Notes: a model not told the origin generated them from the letters alone. A DNA stretch of 64,000 bases from Vallitalea sp. (GCA_025210235.1 JAOASG010000071.1:116853-180852); one strand, 5' to 3'; positions 16,200 to 26,070 are shown, counted from the first letter of the stretch. Numbers and translations: made by a program.

Positions 16200-19100
16200 A
16201 TGAGCAAATGTTTTGTAGATGTATTTAATGATATATATTTAAATGATAATATAGCAGCATATTTTAATAATGCTGAAGTTAAGAAAGTTGTTATTGATTC
16301 AAGAGTAAAAGAGTTACAAATATATGTGGTTTTTAAAAACATTGTTCATGTAAGATTTATTCAACAAGTAGAAAAGCTTATTAAAAACAATTTATGTACT
16401 AATTCAGATTTAGATGTAAAGATAATAAGTGAATTTGATGTAAATTATGATCTAGATAAATTATTATTATTATATCAAGAAAGTATTTTATATGAACTAA
16501 AACAATTTAGTCCCATATGCTTTGGGATTTTAAAAAAAGCCAATATAAACACAGATAATAGTAATATTATTATTACACTTAAAAATGATGTAAATAGTTT
16601 TTTAGAAGATAAAAAAATAGATAAAAAAATAGAAAATATCATTAATAATCGATTTAAGATGAATACTAAGGTATCTTTTGAACTACATGAAAAGGTTTAT
16701 GAAAACAATCAAAAGTTTGTTAAAAAAAGAGAAATACAAGAAAAAGAATTTGTAACACAGATCATGAATACAAAGCCCATAGTTACTAAAAATGATACAA
16801 GTAGTAATGAAAAACAGAAATCAAATAAAAACATTGATAACGATAAGATGATATATGGAAGAAAATTTAGCGGTGAAATTACACCAATTGATGAAATTGA
16901 TAATGAAATAGATACTTTAATTTTTGATGGGATTATTATAAGCGTTGAAAGTAGAGAAATTAAAAATGAAAAATATATAGTTGCTTTTGATTTAACTAAT
17001 GATAAGGATTCTATAACTGCTAAATGCTTCATAAAAAAGGAGCAATTTGAAGAAGAAGTAAAGAACAGATTAGTTAAGGGAAAAGCAGTAAGAGTTAGGG
17101 GAAACTTACAGTTTGATTCTTTTTCAAAAGAAATGACAGTTATGGCTAGAGCGATTATGGAGATTAATGATTTTAGAATAAAGCGTCTAGATTTAAGCAA
17201 AGAAAAAAGAGTAGAACTCCATGCACATACTCAAATGAGCGATATGGATAGTGTAGTAAGTGCTAAAAATTTAGTTAATCAAGCTATAGAATGGGGACAC
17301 GATGCAATAGCTATTACAGACCATGGAGTTGTACAAGCATTTCCAGAAGCTTTTCATGCAGCACATGGGAAAGATATAAAAATTATTTATGGTGTTGAAG
17401 CATATTTAGTAGATGATTTAAAATCTATAGTACATAATTCAAAAATGCAAAGTTTAAATGATGAATATGTTATATTTGATCTTGAAACAACAGGTTTTTA
17501 TCCAGGAAAAGATAGGATTACAGAAATTGGTGCTGTAAAGATTAAAAATGGTGAGATTATTGATGAATTTAGTTCATTTGTTAATCCTGAAAGATATATA
17601 CCAGAAAAAGTTGTTAAACTCACTAATATAACAAACGATATGGTAGCTGATGCTCCACTATATAAAGATATATTACCAAAGTTTATTGATTTCGTTGGAG
17701 ATTCAATTTTTGTTGCACATAATGCAGATTTTGATATGAGTTTTATAAGGTATTTTTGTAATGAATTAGGTATTTATGTAAAAAATACTGTACTTGATAC
17801 ATTAGAACTTGGTAGAATACTAATGACGAATCTTAAAAATCATAAACTGAATACTATTGCAAAAGAATTAGGAATTAGTCTAGAAAATCATCATAGAGCT
17901 GTTGATGATGCTATGGCAACAGCCAAAATATTTATTGAGTTTATACATATGTTACAGAATAAAAATATAAATAATTTAGAACAACTAGAAAAATATTCTA
18001 ATGAAGCAACTAAAAATGTTAAGAAATTAAAATATTATCATGCAATAATACTTGCAAAAAACTTAGTTGGACTTAGAAATCTATACGAATTGATATCAAA
18101 ATCACATATAGATTACTTTTTCAGAAAACCTAGAATTCCTAAAAGTGTATATCTAAACTATAAAGAAGGGCTTTTAATCGGGTCAGCTTGTGAAGCAGGT
18201 GAATTATATAAAGCAGTTCTTGATAATAAGCCAAAGGAAGAAATTGATAAACTAGTAGATTTTTATGATTACCTAGAAATTCAACCACTTATGAATAATG
18301 AATTTATGATTAGAAATGGAAGAGTTAAAGATAAAGATGAACTAATAGATATTAATAAAAAGATTATTGCTCTTGGAGAGGAACATAATAAATTAGTTGT
18401 TGGTACATGCGACGTTCATTTTCTTAATCCAGAGGATGAGGTTTATAGACGTATTATTATGGCTGGTCAAGGATTTAGTGATGCTGATGATCAACCACCT
18501 CTTTATTTTCGGACTACAGAAGAAATGTTAAGGGAATTTTCATATTTAGATGATGATAAAGCAAGGGAAATAGTTATAGATAATACTAGAAGAATATCTG
18601 ATATGATAGAAAAAATTGAGCCTGTTCCACCAGACAAATATCCACCTGTTATTGAAGGTTCTGAACAAGACCTTAGAAATATATGTGTAACTAAGGCAAA
18701 ATCAATATATGGAGATCCACTACCAACTATTGTTAAGGAACGATTGGAAAGAGAACTAAATTCAATCATATCTAATGGATTTGCTGTTATGTATATTATT
18801 GCACAAAAATTAGTGTGGAAGTCAAATGAAGATGGATATCTAGTTGGATCTAGAGGGTCAGTTGGTTCTTCTTTTGCTGCAACAATGGCTGGTATTACAG
18901 AAGTAAATCCATTATCACCACATTACATATGTCCGAGTTGTAAATACAGTGACTTTGATTCAGAGATAGTTAAGAAAAACGCAGGTAATTCTGGGTGTGA
19001 TTTACCTGATAAAAAATGCCCTAAATGTGGAGCGGATTTAGAAAAAGAAGGTCATGATATACCCTTTGAAACATTTCTTGGGTTTAAAGGTAATAAAGAA

Positions 19101-20525
19101 CCTGATATTGACCTTAATTTCTCGGGAGAATACCAAAGTAAAGCCCATGACTATACTGAAGAAATATTTGGAACAGGACATGTTTTTAGAGCTGGAACTA
19201 TTGGTACACTGGCTGAAAAAACTGCATATGGATTTGTTAAGAAATATTTTGACGAAAAAGGTATAACCGTTAGAAATGCAGAAATTAATAGGCTTATAGG
19301 TGGATGTACAGGTGCAAGACGTACAACTGGACAACATCCAGGAGGAATTATTGTTGTACCTAAAAGTGAAGAAATATATAAATTTACTCCAGTGCAAAGA
19401 CCTGCTAACGACATGAAAACAAAAATAACAACAACACATTTTGATTATCATTCTATTGATCATAACTTATTAAAATTAGATATACTAGGACATGACGATC
19501 CAACTATGATAAGAATGCTTGAAGATATTACGGGATTAGATGCGAAAACTATTAAATTTGATGAACCTAAGGTTGCGTCTTTGTTTACTAGTACAGAAGC
19601 TCTTGGAATCAAACCAGATGATATAGATGGCTGTCCACTAGGTTCATTAGGTATTCCTGAGTTTGGAACTGATTTTGTAATTCAGATGTTATTAGATACA
19701 AAACCAACCACATTTTCTGAACTATGTAAAATTTCCGTTTTATCTCATGGAACAGATGTATGGTTAAATAATGCACAAGAGTTAATAAGAGATGGAAAAG
19801 CAACTATCGGGGAAGTTATTTCTTCACGTGACGATATTATGGTGTATTTAATTAACATGGGAGTTGAGAAAGAATTATCTTTTACAATTATGGAAAGTGT
19901 TAGAAAAGGTAAAGGATTAAAACCTGAGTGGGAAGACATTATGAAAGAAAATAATGTTCCTGATTGGTATATTTGGTCTTGTAAACAGATTAAATATATG
20001 TTCCCAAAAGCCCATGCAGTTGCTTATGTTATGATGGCATATAGGATTGCTTATTTTAAAGTATATTTTGCAAAGGCTTATTATGCCGCTTATTTTAGTA
20101 TAAGAGCTTCTGATTTTGACTATGAGATAATGTGTCATGGTAAAGATAAAGTAGATAATTATATTAATGAATATAAAAGTAGAATTAATGATTTATCAAA
20201 AAAAGAAAAAGATACTTTGAAAGATATGAAGATTGTTCAAGAAATGTATGCTAGGGGAATTGATTTTATACCAATAGATTTGTATAAAGTAAAGGCAAAG
20301 TTATTCCAAGTTTTTGATGATGGAATAATGCCATCACTAAGTGCGATACAAGGTCTTGGAGAAAAAGCGGCAGATAATATTGTTCTTGCAAGAGAAGATG
20401 GAGAATTTTTATCAATTGATGAATTAAGACAAAGGACAAAAATAAGTAAAACTGTTATTGAAGTTATGAGGAAGAATAATATTTTAGATGGTATGCCAGA
20501 ATCTAATCAACTTAGTTTGTTTTAG
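16200..20525 (+). CDS. polC: DNA polymerase III PolC-type (replicative, Gram-positive)
   Basis: PolC is the main replicative polymerase of Firmicutes with built-in 3'-5' proofreading. The 1441-residue chain has an N-terminal domain and an OB fold (~residues 230-330), then a PHP domain starting ELHAHTQMSDMDSV. A DEDD exonuclease is inserted in it (VIFDLETTGFYPGKDRITEI). The palm/fingers follow with a zinc motif (CPSCKY...CPKCGA near nt 18930-19030) and GSRGSVGSSFAAT. The conserved EPDIDLNFSGEYQ catalytic segment precedes the HhH/C-terminal part (SLSAIQGLGEKAADNIV). ATG 16200 is placed by AGGAGG at 16186-16191. Full family length. Confidence 0.97.
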   Translation: MSKCFVDVFNDIYLNDNIAAYFNNAEVKKVVIDSRVKELQIYVVFKNIVHVRFIQQVEKLIKNNLCTNSDLDVKIISEFDVNYDLDKLLLLYQESILYELKQFSPICFGILKKANINTDNSNIIITLKNDVNSFLEDKKIDKKIENIINNRFKMNTKVSFELHEKVYENNQKFVKKREIQEKEFVTQIMNTKPIVTKNDTSSNEKQKSNKNIDNDKMIYGRKFSGEITPIDEIDNEIDTLIFDGIIISVESREIKNEKYIVAFDLTNDKDSITAKCFIKKEQFEEEVKNRLVKGKAVRVRGNLQFDSFSKEMTVMARAIMEINDFRIKRLDLSKEKRVELHAHTQMSDMDSVVSAKNLVNQAIEWGHDAIAITDHGVVQAFPEAFHAAHGKDIKIIYGVEAYLVDDLKSIVHNSKMQSLNDEYVIFDLETTGFYPGKDRITEIGAVKIKNGEIIDEFSSFVNPERYIPEKVVKLTNITNDMVADAPLYKDILPKFIDFVGDSIFVAHNADFDMSFIRYFCNELGIYVKNTVLDTLELGRILMTNLKNHKLNTIAKELGISLENHHRAVDDAMATAKIFIEFIHMLQNKNINNLEQLEKYSNEATKNVKKLKYYHAIILAKNLVGLRNLYELISKSHIDYFFRKPRIPKSVYLNYKEGLLIGSACEAGELYKAVLDNKPKEEIDKLVDFYDYLEIQPLMNNEFMIRNGRVKDKDELIDINKKIIALGEEHNKLVVGTCDVHFLNPEDEVYRRIIMAGQGFSDADDQPPLYFRTTEEMLREFSYLDDDKAREIVIDNTRRISDMIEKIEPVPPDKYPPVIEGSEQDLRNICVTKAKSIYGDPLPTIVKERLERELNSIISNGFAVMYIIAQKLVWKSNEDGYLVGSRGSVGSSFAATMAGITEVNPLSPHYICPSCKYSDFDSEIVKKNAGNSGCDLPDKKCPKCGADLEKEGHDIPFETFLGFKGNKEPDIDLNFSGEYQSKAHDYTEEIFGTGHVFRAGTIGTLAEKTAYGFVKKYFDEKGITVRNAEINRLIGGCTGARRTTGQHPGGIIVVPKSEEIYKFTPVQRPANDMKTKITTTHFDYHSIDHNLLKLDILGHDDPTMIRMLEDITGLDAKTIKFDEPKVASLFTSTEALGIKPDDIDGCPLGSLGIPEFGTDFVIQMLLDTKPTTFSELCKISVLSHGTDVWLNNAQELIRDGKATIGEVISSRDDIMVYLINMGVEKELSFTIMESVRKGKGLKPEWEDIMKENNVPDWYIWSCKQIKYMFPKAHAVAYVMMAYRIAYFKVYFAKAYYAAYFSIRASDFDYEIMCHGKDKVDNYINEYKSRINDLSKKEKDTLKDMKIVQEMYARGIDFIPIDLYKVKAKLFQVFDDGIMPSLSAIQGLGEKAADNIVLAREDGEFLSIDELRQRTKISKTVIEVMRKNNILDGMPESNQLSLF

Positions 20526-20643
20526 ATTTTTGTACAGTATTTCTTTAACAAATTAAAGTTGTATATTGTTATGGAATATTATATACTATTGATTGTTGAC
20601 TTAAATTACATAGACTAAAATTTACAAAAAGGAGACATAATTT

Positions 20644-22158
20644 ATGGCAAAGAGAGAGCAATGGGGATCTAGAGCAGGTTTTATTTTAGCTGCAATAGGT
20701 TCCGCAATAGGACTAGGGAATATATGGAGATTTCCATATACAGTAGCAAAAAATGGAGGCGGAGCATTTCTTATAGCATATTTTATAGCACTCATTACTG
20801 CAGGGATACCTCTTCTAATATTAGAATTTGGATTAGGACATAAAATGAGAACATCTGCCCCAGGTATTTTTGGAAGATTAAATACTAAGTGGCAAAAATT
20901 AGGTTGGTGGCAAACATTAATTGCATTTGCCATTACTATTTATTACATAGCTGTTGTTGGATGGGCTTTAAGATATGTAATATTTGCTTTTAATTTATCA
21001 TGGGGAAGTGATACTGCAAGTTTCTTTAATGAATCTTTCCTTCAAATAACTAGTTCACCTTTTGATTTTGGTGGAATAAGAATAGATGCACTTATAACAT
21101 TATTTATTATTTGGGCTATTAACTATGTTGTATTGGCCTTTGGTATAAAGGGTGGTATTGAAAAAGCTAATAAAATATTTATGCCTATATTACTTATTTC
21201 AGTTGTTATTATTACAGTTCGTGGGCTAACTTTTGAAGGTGCAGCTATGGGTCTTGATTACTTATTTAAACCAGATTTTAGTAAAATATTAGATGGCCGT
21301 GTTTGGGTAGCTGCTTATGGACAAATATTTTATTCATTGAGTATTTGTTTTGGTATAATGTTAGCATATTCTAGCTATCTTCCTAAAAAATCAGATATTG
21401 TTAATAACGCATTTATAACTGCATTTGGAAATTGTAGTTTTAGTTTATTATCTGGAATATGTGTATTTAGTATTCTTGGAAATATGGCTTTTAATAGTGG
21501 GAAAAAAGTAGCAGAAGTTGCTGAAGTAGGTGTTGGACTAGCTTTTAAAGTTTTTCCTAATGCTATTAACGGACTACCTAGTTTCAATAAAGCATTTGGG
21601 GTATTATTTTTCTTATCATTATTTTTTGCCGGAATTTCATCAAGTATGTCTATAATTGAAACAACAGTATCTGCTATAACAGATAAATTTGGTATAAAAA
21701 GAATTAAATCTTTGTCAATTATTTGTGGTATAGGATTTTTATTTTCTACTATTTATGCAACAGGTGTAGGACTATATGTACTAGATATTGTAGATCACTT
21801 TCTAAATAATTACGGAGTTGCTGTTGCAGGTTTAATTGAAACAATATTAATTGGATGGTTTTTTAACCTTAAGAGCATAAGAGAGTATGTTAATCCTATT
21901 TCTGATTTTAGCATTGGTAATTGGTGGGAGCTATGTATTAAAATAATTACACCGCTTATTTTAGGGATTATGATTATTATAAAAGTAACTGAAGATCTAA
22001 GAAAACCATATGGTAATTATTCAATTCAAGCACTTTTAATATATGGTGTTGGAGTTATAGTTTTTACTATTATTGTTGGATTTGTCATTTCATCTTTTAA
22101 AGGTAGCAATAGTTTTGAGGAGTCCATGAAAAAAGGGGTGAGAAATAATGAGTTTTAA
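20644..22158 (+). CDS. Neurotransmitter:sodium symporter (NSS) family amino-acid transporter
   Basis: Secondary transporter that imports an amino acid with sodium at the cytoplasmic membrane. The 504-residue protein has about 12 hydrophobic helices. Its LeuT-type first helix, with unwound sodium site, reads GFILAAIGSAIGLGNIWRFP. GGGAFLIAYF follows in helix 2. It ends with a short charged tail. A GGAGA ribosome site precedes the ATG. The tiny membrane peptide overlapping its 3' end marks it as MetP-like, a group known to move methionine or alanine; the actual substrate is not shown by sequence. Confidence 0.9.
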   Translation: MAKREQWGSRAGFILAAIGSAIGLGNIWRFPYTVAKNGGGAFLIAYFIALITAGIPLLILEFGLGHKMRTSAPGIFGRLNTKWQKLGWWQTLIAFAITIYYIAVVGWALRYVIFAFNLSWGSDTASFFNESFLQITSSPFDFGGIRIDALITLFIIWAINYVVLAFGIKGGIEKANKIFMPILLISVVIITVRGLTFEGAAMGLDYLFKPDFSKILDGRVWVAAYGQIFYSLSICFGIMLAYSSYLPKKSDIVNNAFITAFGNCSFSLLSGICVFSILGNMAFNSGKKVAEVAEVGVGLAFKVFPNAINGLPSFNKAFGVLFFLSLFFAGISSSMSIIETTVSAITDKFGIKRIKSLSIICGIGFLFSTIYATGVGLYVLDIVDHFLNNYGVAVAGLIETILIGWFFNLKSIREYVNPISDFSIGNWWELCIKIITPLILGIMIIIKVTEDLRKPYGNYSIQALLIYGVGVIVFTIIVGFVISSFKGSNSFEESMKKGVRNNEF

Positions 22159-22255
22159 TTCGATAATATTTTTTGCATTTAGTATCATTTTTTTGTGGGG
22201 TGGCTTTGCAACTTGCATTAGAATTGCTTTAAAAAATAATAAGTTTAGTAGTTAA
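22148..22255 (+). CDS. MetS-type small subunit of NSS transporter (35 aa)
   Basis: A 35-residue ORF whose ATG lies inside the last codons of the symporter gene (11-nt overlap). Translation: start MSFNSIIFFAFSIIFLWGGF, then ATCIRIALKNNKFSS. This is one membrane helix with a WGGF turn and a short basic tail, the pattern of MetS subunits that accompany MetP-type NSS symporters. AGGGGTGAG at 22134-22142 serves as ribosome site. In MetP systems the small subunit is needed for transport or stability; here that is inferred from position and sequence pattern. Confidence 0.82.
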   Translation: MSFNSIIFFAFSIIFLWGGFATCIRIALKNNKFSS

Positions 22256-22326
22256 TTAATAAAATTGATATTTGATAAGGTGAATTGAAGTTATTCCCAA
22301 AATAGTAATAGTACTAAGGTTAGGCA

Positions 22327-22372
22327 GTAAATTTTATATGCTTAATTAAAGAGTTTACTTTTTGGGGATTAT
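22327..22372 (+). terminator. Possible terminator after symporter-MetS
   Basis: AGTAAA ... TTTACT form the base of an AT-rich stem-loop in about 22325-22362, followed by TTTTT. The stem is weak. Nothing else was recognised in 22256-22480. Confidence 0.4.
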
Positions 22373-22493
22373 TTTTTATAATATTATAGTAAATATTCAT
22401 AATTTGTAAAAACCAATTAGGATGAAATATAGTAAATGAGATAGAATTATTATCATTTTCGCTGAGAAAGATTTTATATGAGGAGGATGAGTG

Positions 22494-22973
22494 ATGCAAG
22501 AAGTATTTATTTATACAGACGGGGCATGTAGGGGAAATCCTAATGGACCAGGAGGATATGGAGTAGTTCTTGAGTATTTTGATCAAGAAGGTAAGAAACA
22601 TATAAAAGAATTATCTGGAGGTTATACTAATACTACAAATAATAGAATGGAACTAATGGGTGTATTAAAGGGGTTAGAGGCATTAAAAAAACCATGCATA
22701 GTAAAACTTTATACAGATTCACAGTATATAGTGAAAGCTTTTAATGAAGGATGGTTAAATAATTGGATACATAATAATTGGAAAAGAGGAAAGAAAAAAG
22801 AAGATGTTAAAAATGTTGATCTTTGGAAGAAAATAATTATTGCTAAAGAAAAACATAATGTTACTTTTAATTGGGTTAAAGGACATGCTTCTCATCCTCA
22901 AAATGAGCGTTGTGATAGTCTGGCAACTACTGCAGCTGATGGTGATAATTTATTAGAAGATGTAACAGGCTAA
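22494..22973 (+). CDS. rnhA: Ribonuclease HI
   Basis: RNase HI cuts the RNA strand of RNA-DNA hybrids. 159 residues with all four catalytic positions visible: Asp in IYTDGACRGNP (residue ~9), Glu in NNRMELMG, Asp in LYTDSQYI, and the His/Asp pair in VKGHASHPQNERCD. The basic handle segment (NWKRGKKKEDVKN) is also present. ATG 22494 is chosen with AGGAGG at 22481-22486. It stands alone between weak intergenic regions. Confidence 0.95.
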   Translation: MQEVFIYTDGACRGNPNGPGGYGVVLEYFDQEGKKHIKELSGGYTNTTNNRMELMGVLKGLEALKKPCIVKLYTDSQYIVKAFNEGWLNNWIHNNWKRGKKKEDVKNVDLWKKIIIAKEKHNVTFNWVKGHASHPQNERCDSLATTAADGDNLLEDVTG

Positions 22974-23099
22974 GATAGATAGAGTAAGCAGGGCTATCGG
23001 AATAACATACATAAGTTTAAGATAGTGATAATATTAGAGTAATAGTTATATTTATATGTTTATATCTCATATATTAATAAAAAAATAGGATTTTTATAA

Positions 23100-23945
23100 A
23101 TGAGAAATAAAATATATAGACTGATAGCTATAATCTTTATTATTGCTTTTTTTAATTGTATGTTATTAGAAAATTTATATAGTATAAAAAAAGAAAGACT
23201 ACCAATAATTGATTTTAAATCTATAGAAAAAATAGATAAGATTGCAGAATTTAGTGTCACAGATGAATCGATTAATGAAATAAAGTCTTATTGTGAACAA
23301 AATAAAATCGATTTTATAGATTTTTTTACATCTTACATGAAATATAATAACTATGAAGTTGATAGTGTTTCATATGATTATGATAATAAATATTATAATA
23401 ATGTTGATAATACAAAAGAAATTAAACAAATATATAAAATAATATTATCAGATATTAAGTATTTTCCTATACCTAAAAATAAAAAAACTAATAATCATAA
23501 ATATTCTTATTGTAATTCTTGGCTAGCAGAAAGAACATATGGTGGAGAAAGAAAGCATTATGGTACAGATATTATCGATTGTGAAGATGAAAGGGGTTAT
23601 TTCCCGGTTGTTAGTATGACTGATGGTTATGTACAGAAAATTGGGTGGTTAGAGCTTGGAGGATGGAGAGTAGGTATTAGAGCAAAACATGGGGGCTATT
23701 TTTATTATGCTCATCTTGATAAATATGCTAAAGGAATTAAAGAGGGGAGTAAAATAAAAGCAGGTGAAGTTATTGGTTATATGGGTAATAGTGGATATGG
23801 AAAAGAAGGTACATGTGGTAAATTCGTAGTGCATCTTCATTTAGGAATTTCATTACCATTAAACGAGCAAATGGATGATTTTTGGATAAATCCTTATTGG
23901 ATATTAAGGTATATTGAAGATAGTAAAGTAACTAAGAAATATTAA
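23100..23945 (+). CDS. M23 (LytM-type) peptidase domain protein, membrane-anchored
   Basis: Predicted cell-wall endopeptidase or binding protein. 281 residues: an N-terminal signal anchor (about 5-26), an Asn/Tyr-rich linker, and a C-terminal LytM/M23 domain. The zinc motif HYGTDI is near residue 160 (H-x3-D), with the HLH pair in FVVHLHLGI near residue 246. The intermediate GYVQKIGW and YYAHLDKY motifs are also present. The metal site therefore looks complete. The ribosome site (AGGA about 8 nt upstream) is weak. No operon partner is evident. Confidence 0.85.
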   Translation: MRNKIYRLIAIIFIIAFFNCMLLENLYSIKKERLPIIDFKSIEKIDKIAEFSVTDESINEIKSYCEQNKIDFIDFFTSYMKYNNYEVDSVSYDYDNKYYNNVDNTKEIKQIYKIILSDIKYFPIPKNKKTNNHKYSYCNSWLAERTYGGERKHYGTDIIDCEDERGYFPVVSMTDGYVQKIGWLELGGWRVGIRAKHGGYFYYAHLDKYAKGIKEGSKIKAGEVIGYMGNSGYGKEGTCGKFVVHLHLGISLPLNEQMDDFWINPYWILRYIEDSKVTKKY

Positions 23946-24135
23946 GCTGGTTGCGTGAGTAGATATTTATTAATGCAAGTCATGGAAAATTACACTTATA
24001 ACATTGTCGAAAGATAATATTACATATCGAAAATTGCGATATATTATAGTTGAAAATATCTAATATTTAATGTAATATCTATTACATACAGGAAATATGT
24101 TTATTAATTAGACTGAATAAAAAACTCGATTATAA

Positions 24136-24168
24136 AAGGAGATACACTAGTATAGTGTATAAAATATT
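24136..24168 (+). promoter_or_regulatory. Split ribosome binding site with hairpin between SD and start
   Basis: AAGGAG (24136-24141) is 27 nt from the ATG, too far for normal initiation. The gap contains a perfect 8-bp hairpin (ATACACTA 24142-24149, TAGTGTAT 24153-24160). If folded it would leave only 8 nt between SD and ATG. In-frame stops at 24148 and 24160 rule out a longer N-terminus. Confidence 0.5.
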
Positions 24169-24942
24169 ATGAAAAAGATAATGTGTATTTTTTTTGCAAT
24201 AAATATAATTGTATCGCAACTCAATACAGTTATATTTGCTATAAATAATTCATCTATTTATGCAATAAAACATCATGAATATGATAGTAAAAATTATGAT
24301 GTAGGACATGATATAACATATAAAAGAAGCTATAAAATTTGGGGTGATAAATATACGGAGTACATTGTTTTAAACTTTAATTGTATGTGGCCAAGTAAAA
24401 AATATAAGGCGCAAGATTTTAAAGTTTCTTTAAATATTAAGAGAAAATATACTATTAAAGAATCATATGATGGCTCTATACAAAAATGGGAAGATTCTAG
24501 TCTTGAGGTTGCGGGTGCGTACGTCAATTTTGCTGCTGATAAAGGAGAATTCTTTGATGAATTATTTACAACTTATGAAGGAAAATCTTATAAAGGTTAT
24601 AAAGGGAAATTAGGTCTATTGTTAGATTTACCCGATATGCCTTTTAGAATTTCGAGTGCTTATGATCAACTCAATTTAAATAATAATAATAGTGAGCCTA
24701 AAAAAATTGTTAAACATGGAGTTATCTGGGAACCTTGGAATGTACATTTGATTGAAGTAGATGATTTCTTTAGAGCAGATATAAATGTAGCTACTAATAA
24801 TGCTACAGACGTTAATAAAGGGTTAAAATTTAAGTGGAATTATATTATTACTAGTAGTGGAATAAATGGAGGAGTAGCAGTACCAGCTTATAATTTATAC
24901 GATAGTTTTACTAATACTCTATATTATTATGTGTCTGAATAA
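24169..24942 (+). CDS. Secreted protein of unknown function
   Basis: Not recognised. 257 residues with a clear signal peptide (MKKIMCIFFAINIIVSQL, cleavage likely after NTVIFA). The mature part is rich in Tyr, Lys, Trp and Asn, with no cysteine cluster or known enzyme motif that I can see. Features such as YKGYKGKLGLLLDLPDMPFR and KFKWNYIITSSGINGG suggest a beta-rich extracellular domain. The long SD-to-start gap is bridged by a hairpin. It is followed by a second signal-peptide-like fragment, so the region may be a decayed array of secreted-protein genes. Confidence 0.6.
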   Translation: MKKIMCIFFAINIIVSQLNTVIFAINNSSIYAIKHHEYDSKNYDVGHDITYKRSYKIWGDKYTEYIVLNFNCMWPSKKYKAQDFKVSLNIKRKYTIKESYDGSIQKWEDSSLEVAGAYVNFAADKGEFFDELFTTYEGKSYKGYKGKLGLLLDLPDMPFRISSAYDQLNLNNNNSEPKKIVKHGVIWEPWNVHLIEVDDFFRADINVATNNATDVNKGLKFKWNYIITSSGINGGVAVPAYNLYDSFTNTLYYYVSE

Positions 24943-24960
24943 AAGAAAAGGATTATAAAA

Positions 24961-25023
24961 ATGAGAAATAAAAATTCAAAAAATCAATCAAAAAAGTTTT
25001 TAGTAGTTTGCACGACTATCTAA
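24961..25023 (+). pseudogene. Orphan signal-peptide-like fragment (20 codons)
   Basis: MRNKNSKNQSKKFLVVCTTI then TAA. It has a basic start and hydrophobic run like the beginning of a secretion signal, and AAAGG about 9 nt upstream. It stops just where a signal peptide would continue. Either a very short peptide or the stump of a second secreted-protein gene. 19 nt after the previous stop. Confidence 0.3.
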
Positions 25024-25046
25024 CCATGATTGTTAGTATAAGTCCT

Positions 25047-25078
25047 AGGAGTTGTTTGTTTTGAACAGCTCTTTTCTT
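25047..25078 (+). terminator. Rho-independent terminator
   Basis: GAGTTGTT (25049-25056) pairs with AACAGCTC (25064-25071), one G-T pair, followed by TTTTCTT. It ends the 24169 transcript before the alarmone synthetase gene. Confidence 0.65.
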
Positions 25079-25221
25079 AAATTTACTAAAGATGATATAA
25101 ACAAAAAATTAAATAGTATTTTTCTCAACAAAAAATTTATAGATTAAAGATAATAATATGTTATAATAAATATTGATGATTAGTTTTAATGGTTATAAAT
25201 ATTTACGAGGAGTGGTCTATT

Positions 25222-26028
25222 TTGGAAATTCAGTTGTGGAGACAGATACTAATACCTTACCAACAAGCCGTAGAAGAATTAAAAGTTAAATTCGCTAGTA
25301 TAGTGCATGAAAATAGACGATTAGGGCAATATTCTCCTATAGAATATGTTACTGGGAGAGTAAAAAAAATATCAAATATATTGGAAAAAGCAAAAAAGAA
25401 AAACATACCAATTAATGAAATTGAAGATAAAATAGATGACATTGCAGGTATAAGAATATTATGTCAATTTGTTGAAGATATAGATAAGGTAGTTGAGATA
25501 ATAAGAAGTAGAAAAGATATGGAAATAAAAGATGAGATTGACTATGTATCAGATACAAAAAAAAGTGGCTATAGAAGCTATCATATAATTGTATATTATG
25601 ATGTTCATACTGCCCTTGGAGCGAAAAGAATAAAAGCTGAGATACAGATAAGGACACTTTCAATGAATTTTTGGGCAACAATCGAGCATTCCCTACAATA
25701 TAAGTATAAACATAATATACCTGATGAAATTCAGGAGAGATTGTTAAATGCTGCAGAGGCTGCTTTTAAATTAGATCAAGAAATGTCTATAATTAGAAAT
25801 GAAATAATAAATGCACAAAATCTTTTCCAATTAAAATCTAGTATTATCGCAGATATACTTAATAATATTCAGAACTTACATAAGGTTAGCGATGATATTA
25901 ACGAAGTTGAGGAAATTCAAGAAGAGTTTTATAAATTGTGGGAAGAAGGAAATTTTGAAAAATTAGATAGATTTAATAAAAGACTGGATATGTTAGCGGC
26001 AGGATATAAAGCACAAAGTCTTTTATAA
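25222..26028 (+). CDS. Small alarmone synthetase (GTP pyrophosphokinase, RelQ/YjbM type)
   Basis: Makes (p)ppGpp from ATP and GTP/GDP; it has no hydrolase HD domain. 268 residues with the RelA/SpoT synthetase core: DDIAGIRILCQFVEDIDKVV (~residues 70-90), YVSDTKKSGYRSYHIIVYYD (substrate site), and AEIQIRTLSMNFWATIEHS. A helical C-terminus follows that mediates oligomerisation in RelQ. TTG 25222 is preferred to ATG 25189 because GAGGAG at 25207-25212 is 9 nt from the TTG. Single gene, followed by a phosphoesterase gene. Confidence 0.9.
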   Translation: MEIQLWRQILIPYQQAVEELKVKFASIVHENRRLGQYSPIEYVTGRVKKISNILEKAKKKNIPINEIEDKIDDIAGIRILCQFVEDIDKVVEIIRSRKDMEIKDEIDYVSDTKKSGYRSYHIIVYYDVHTALGAKRIKAEIQIRTLSMNFWATIEHSLQYKYKHNIPDEIQERLLNAAEAAFKLDQEMSIIRNEIINAQNLFQLKSSIIADILNNIQNLHKVSDDINEVEEIQEEFYKLWEEGNFEKLDRFNKRLDMLAAGYKAQSLL

Positions 26029-26070
26029 GTATGATAACAACCCTTCCTCTTTTTTAGAAAGGATGTTAGT

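Noticed and set aside
16709..17200. 163-codon minus-strand ORF inside polC
   Set aside because: Same reason: shadow of the PolC OB-fold region, low-complexity Ser/Ile/Leu content.
19038..19463. 141-codon minus-strand ORF inside polC
   Set aside because: It lies wholly inside the conserved polC coding region, has no ribosome site or family motif, and its Cys/Ser-rich composition is that of a shadow frame.
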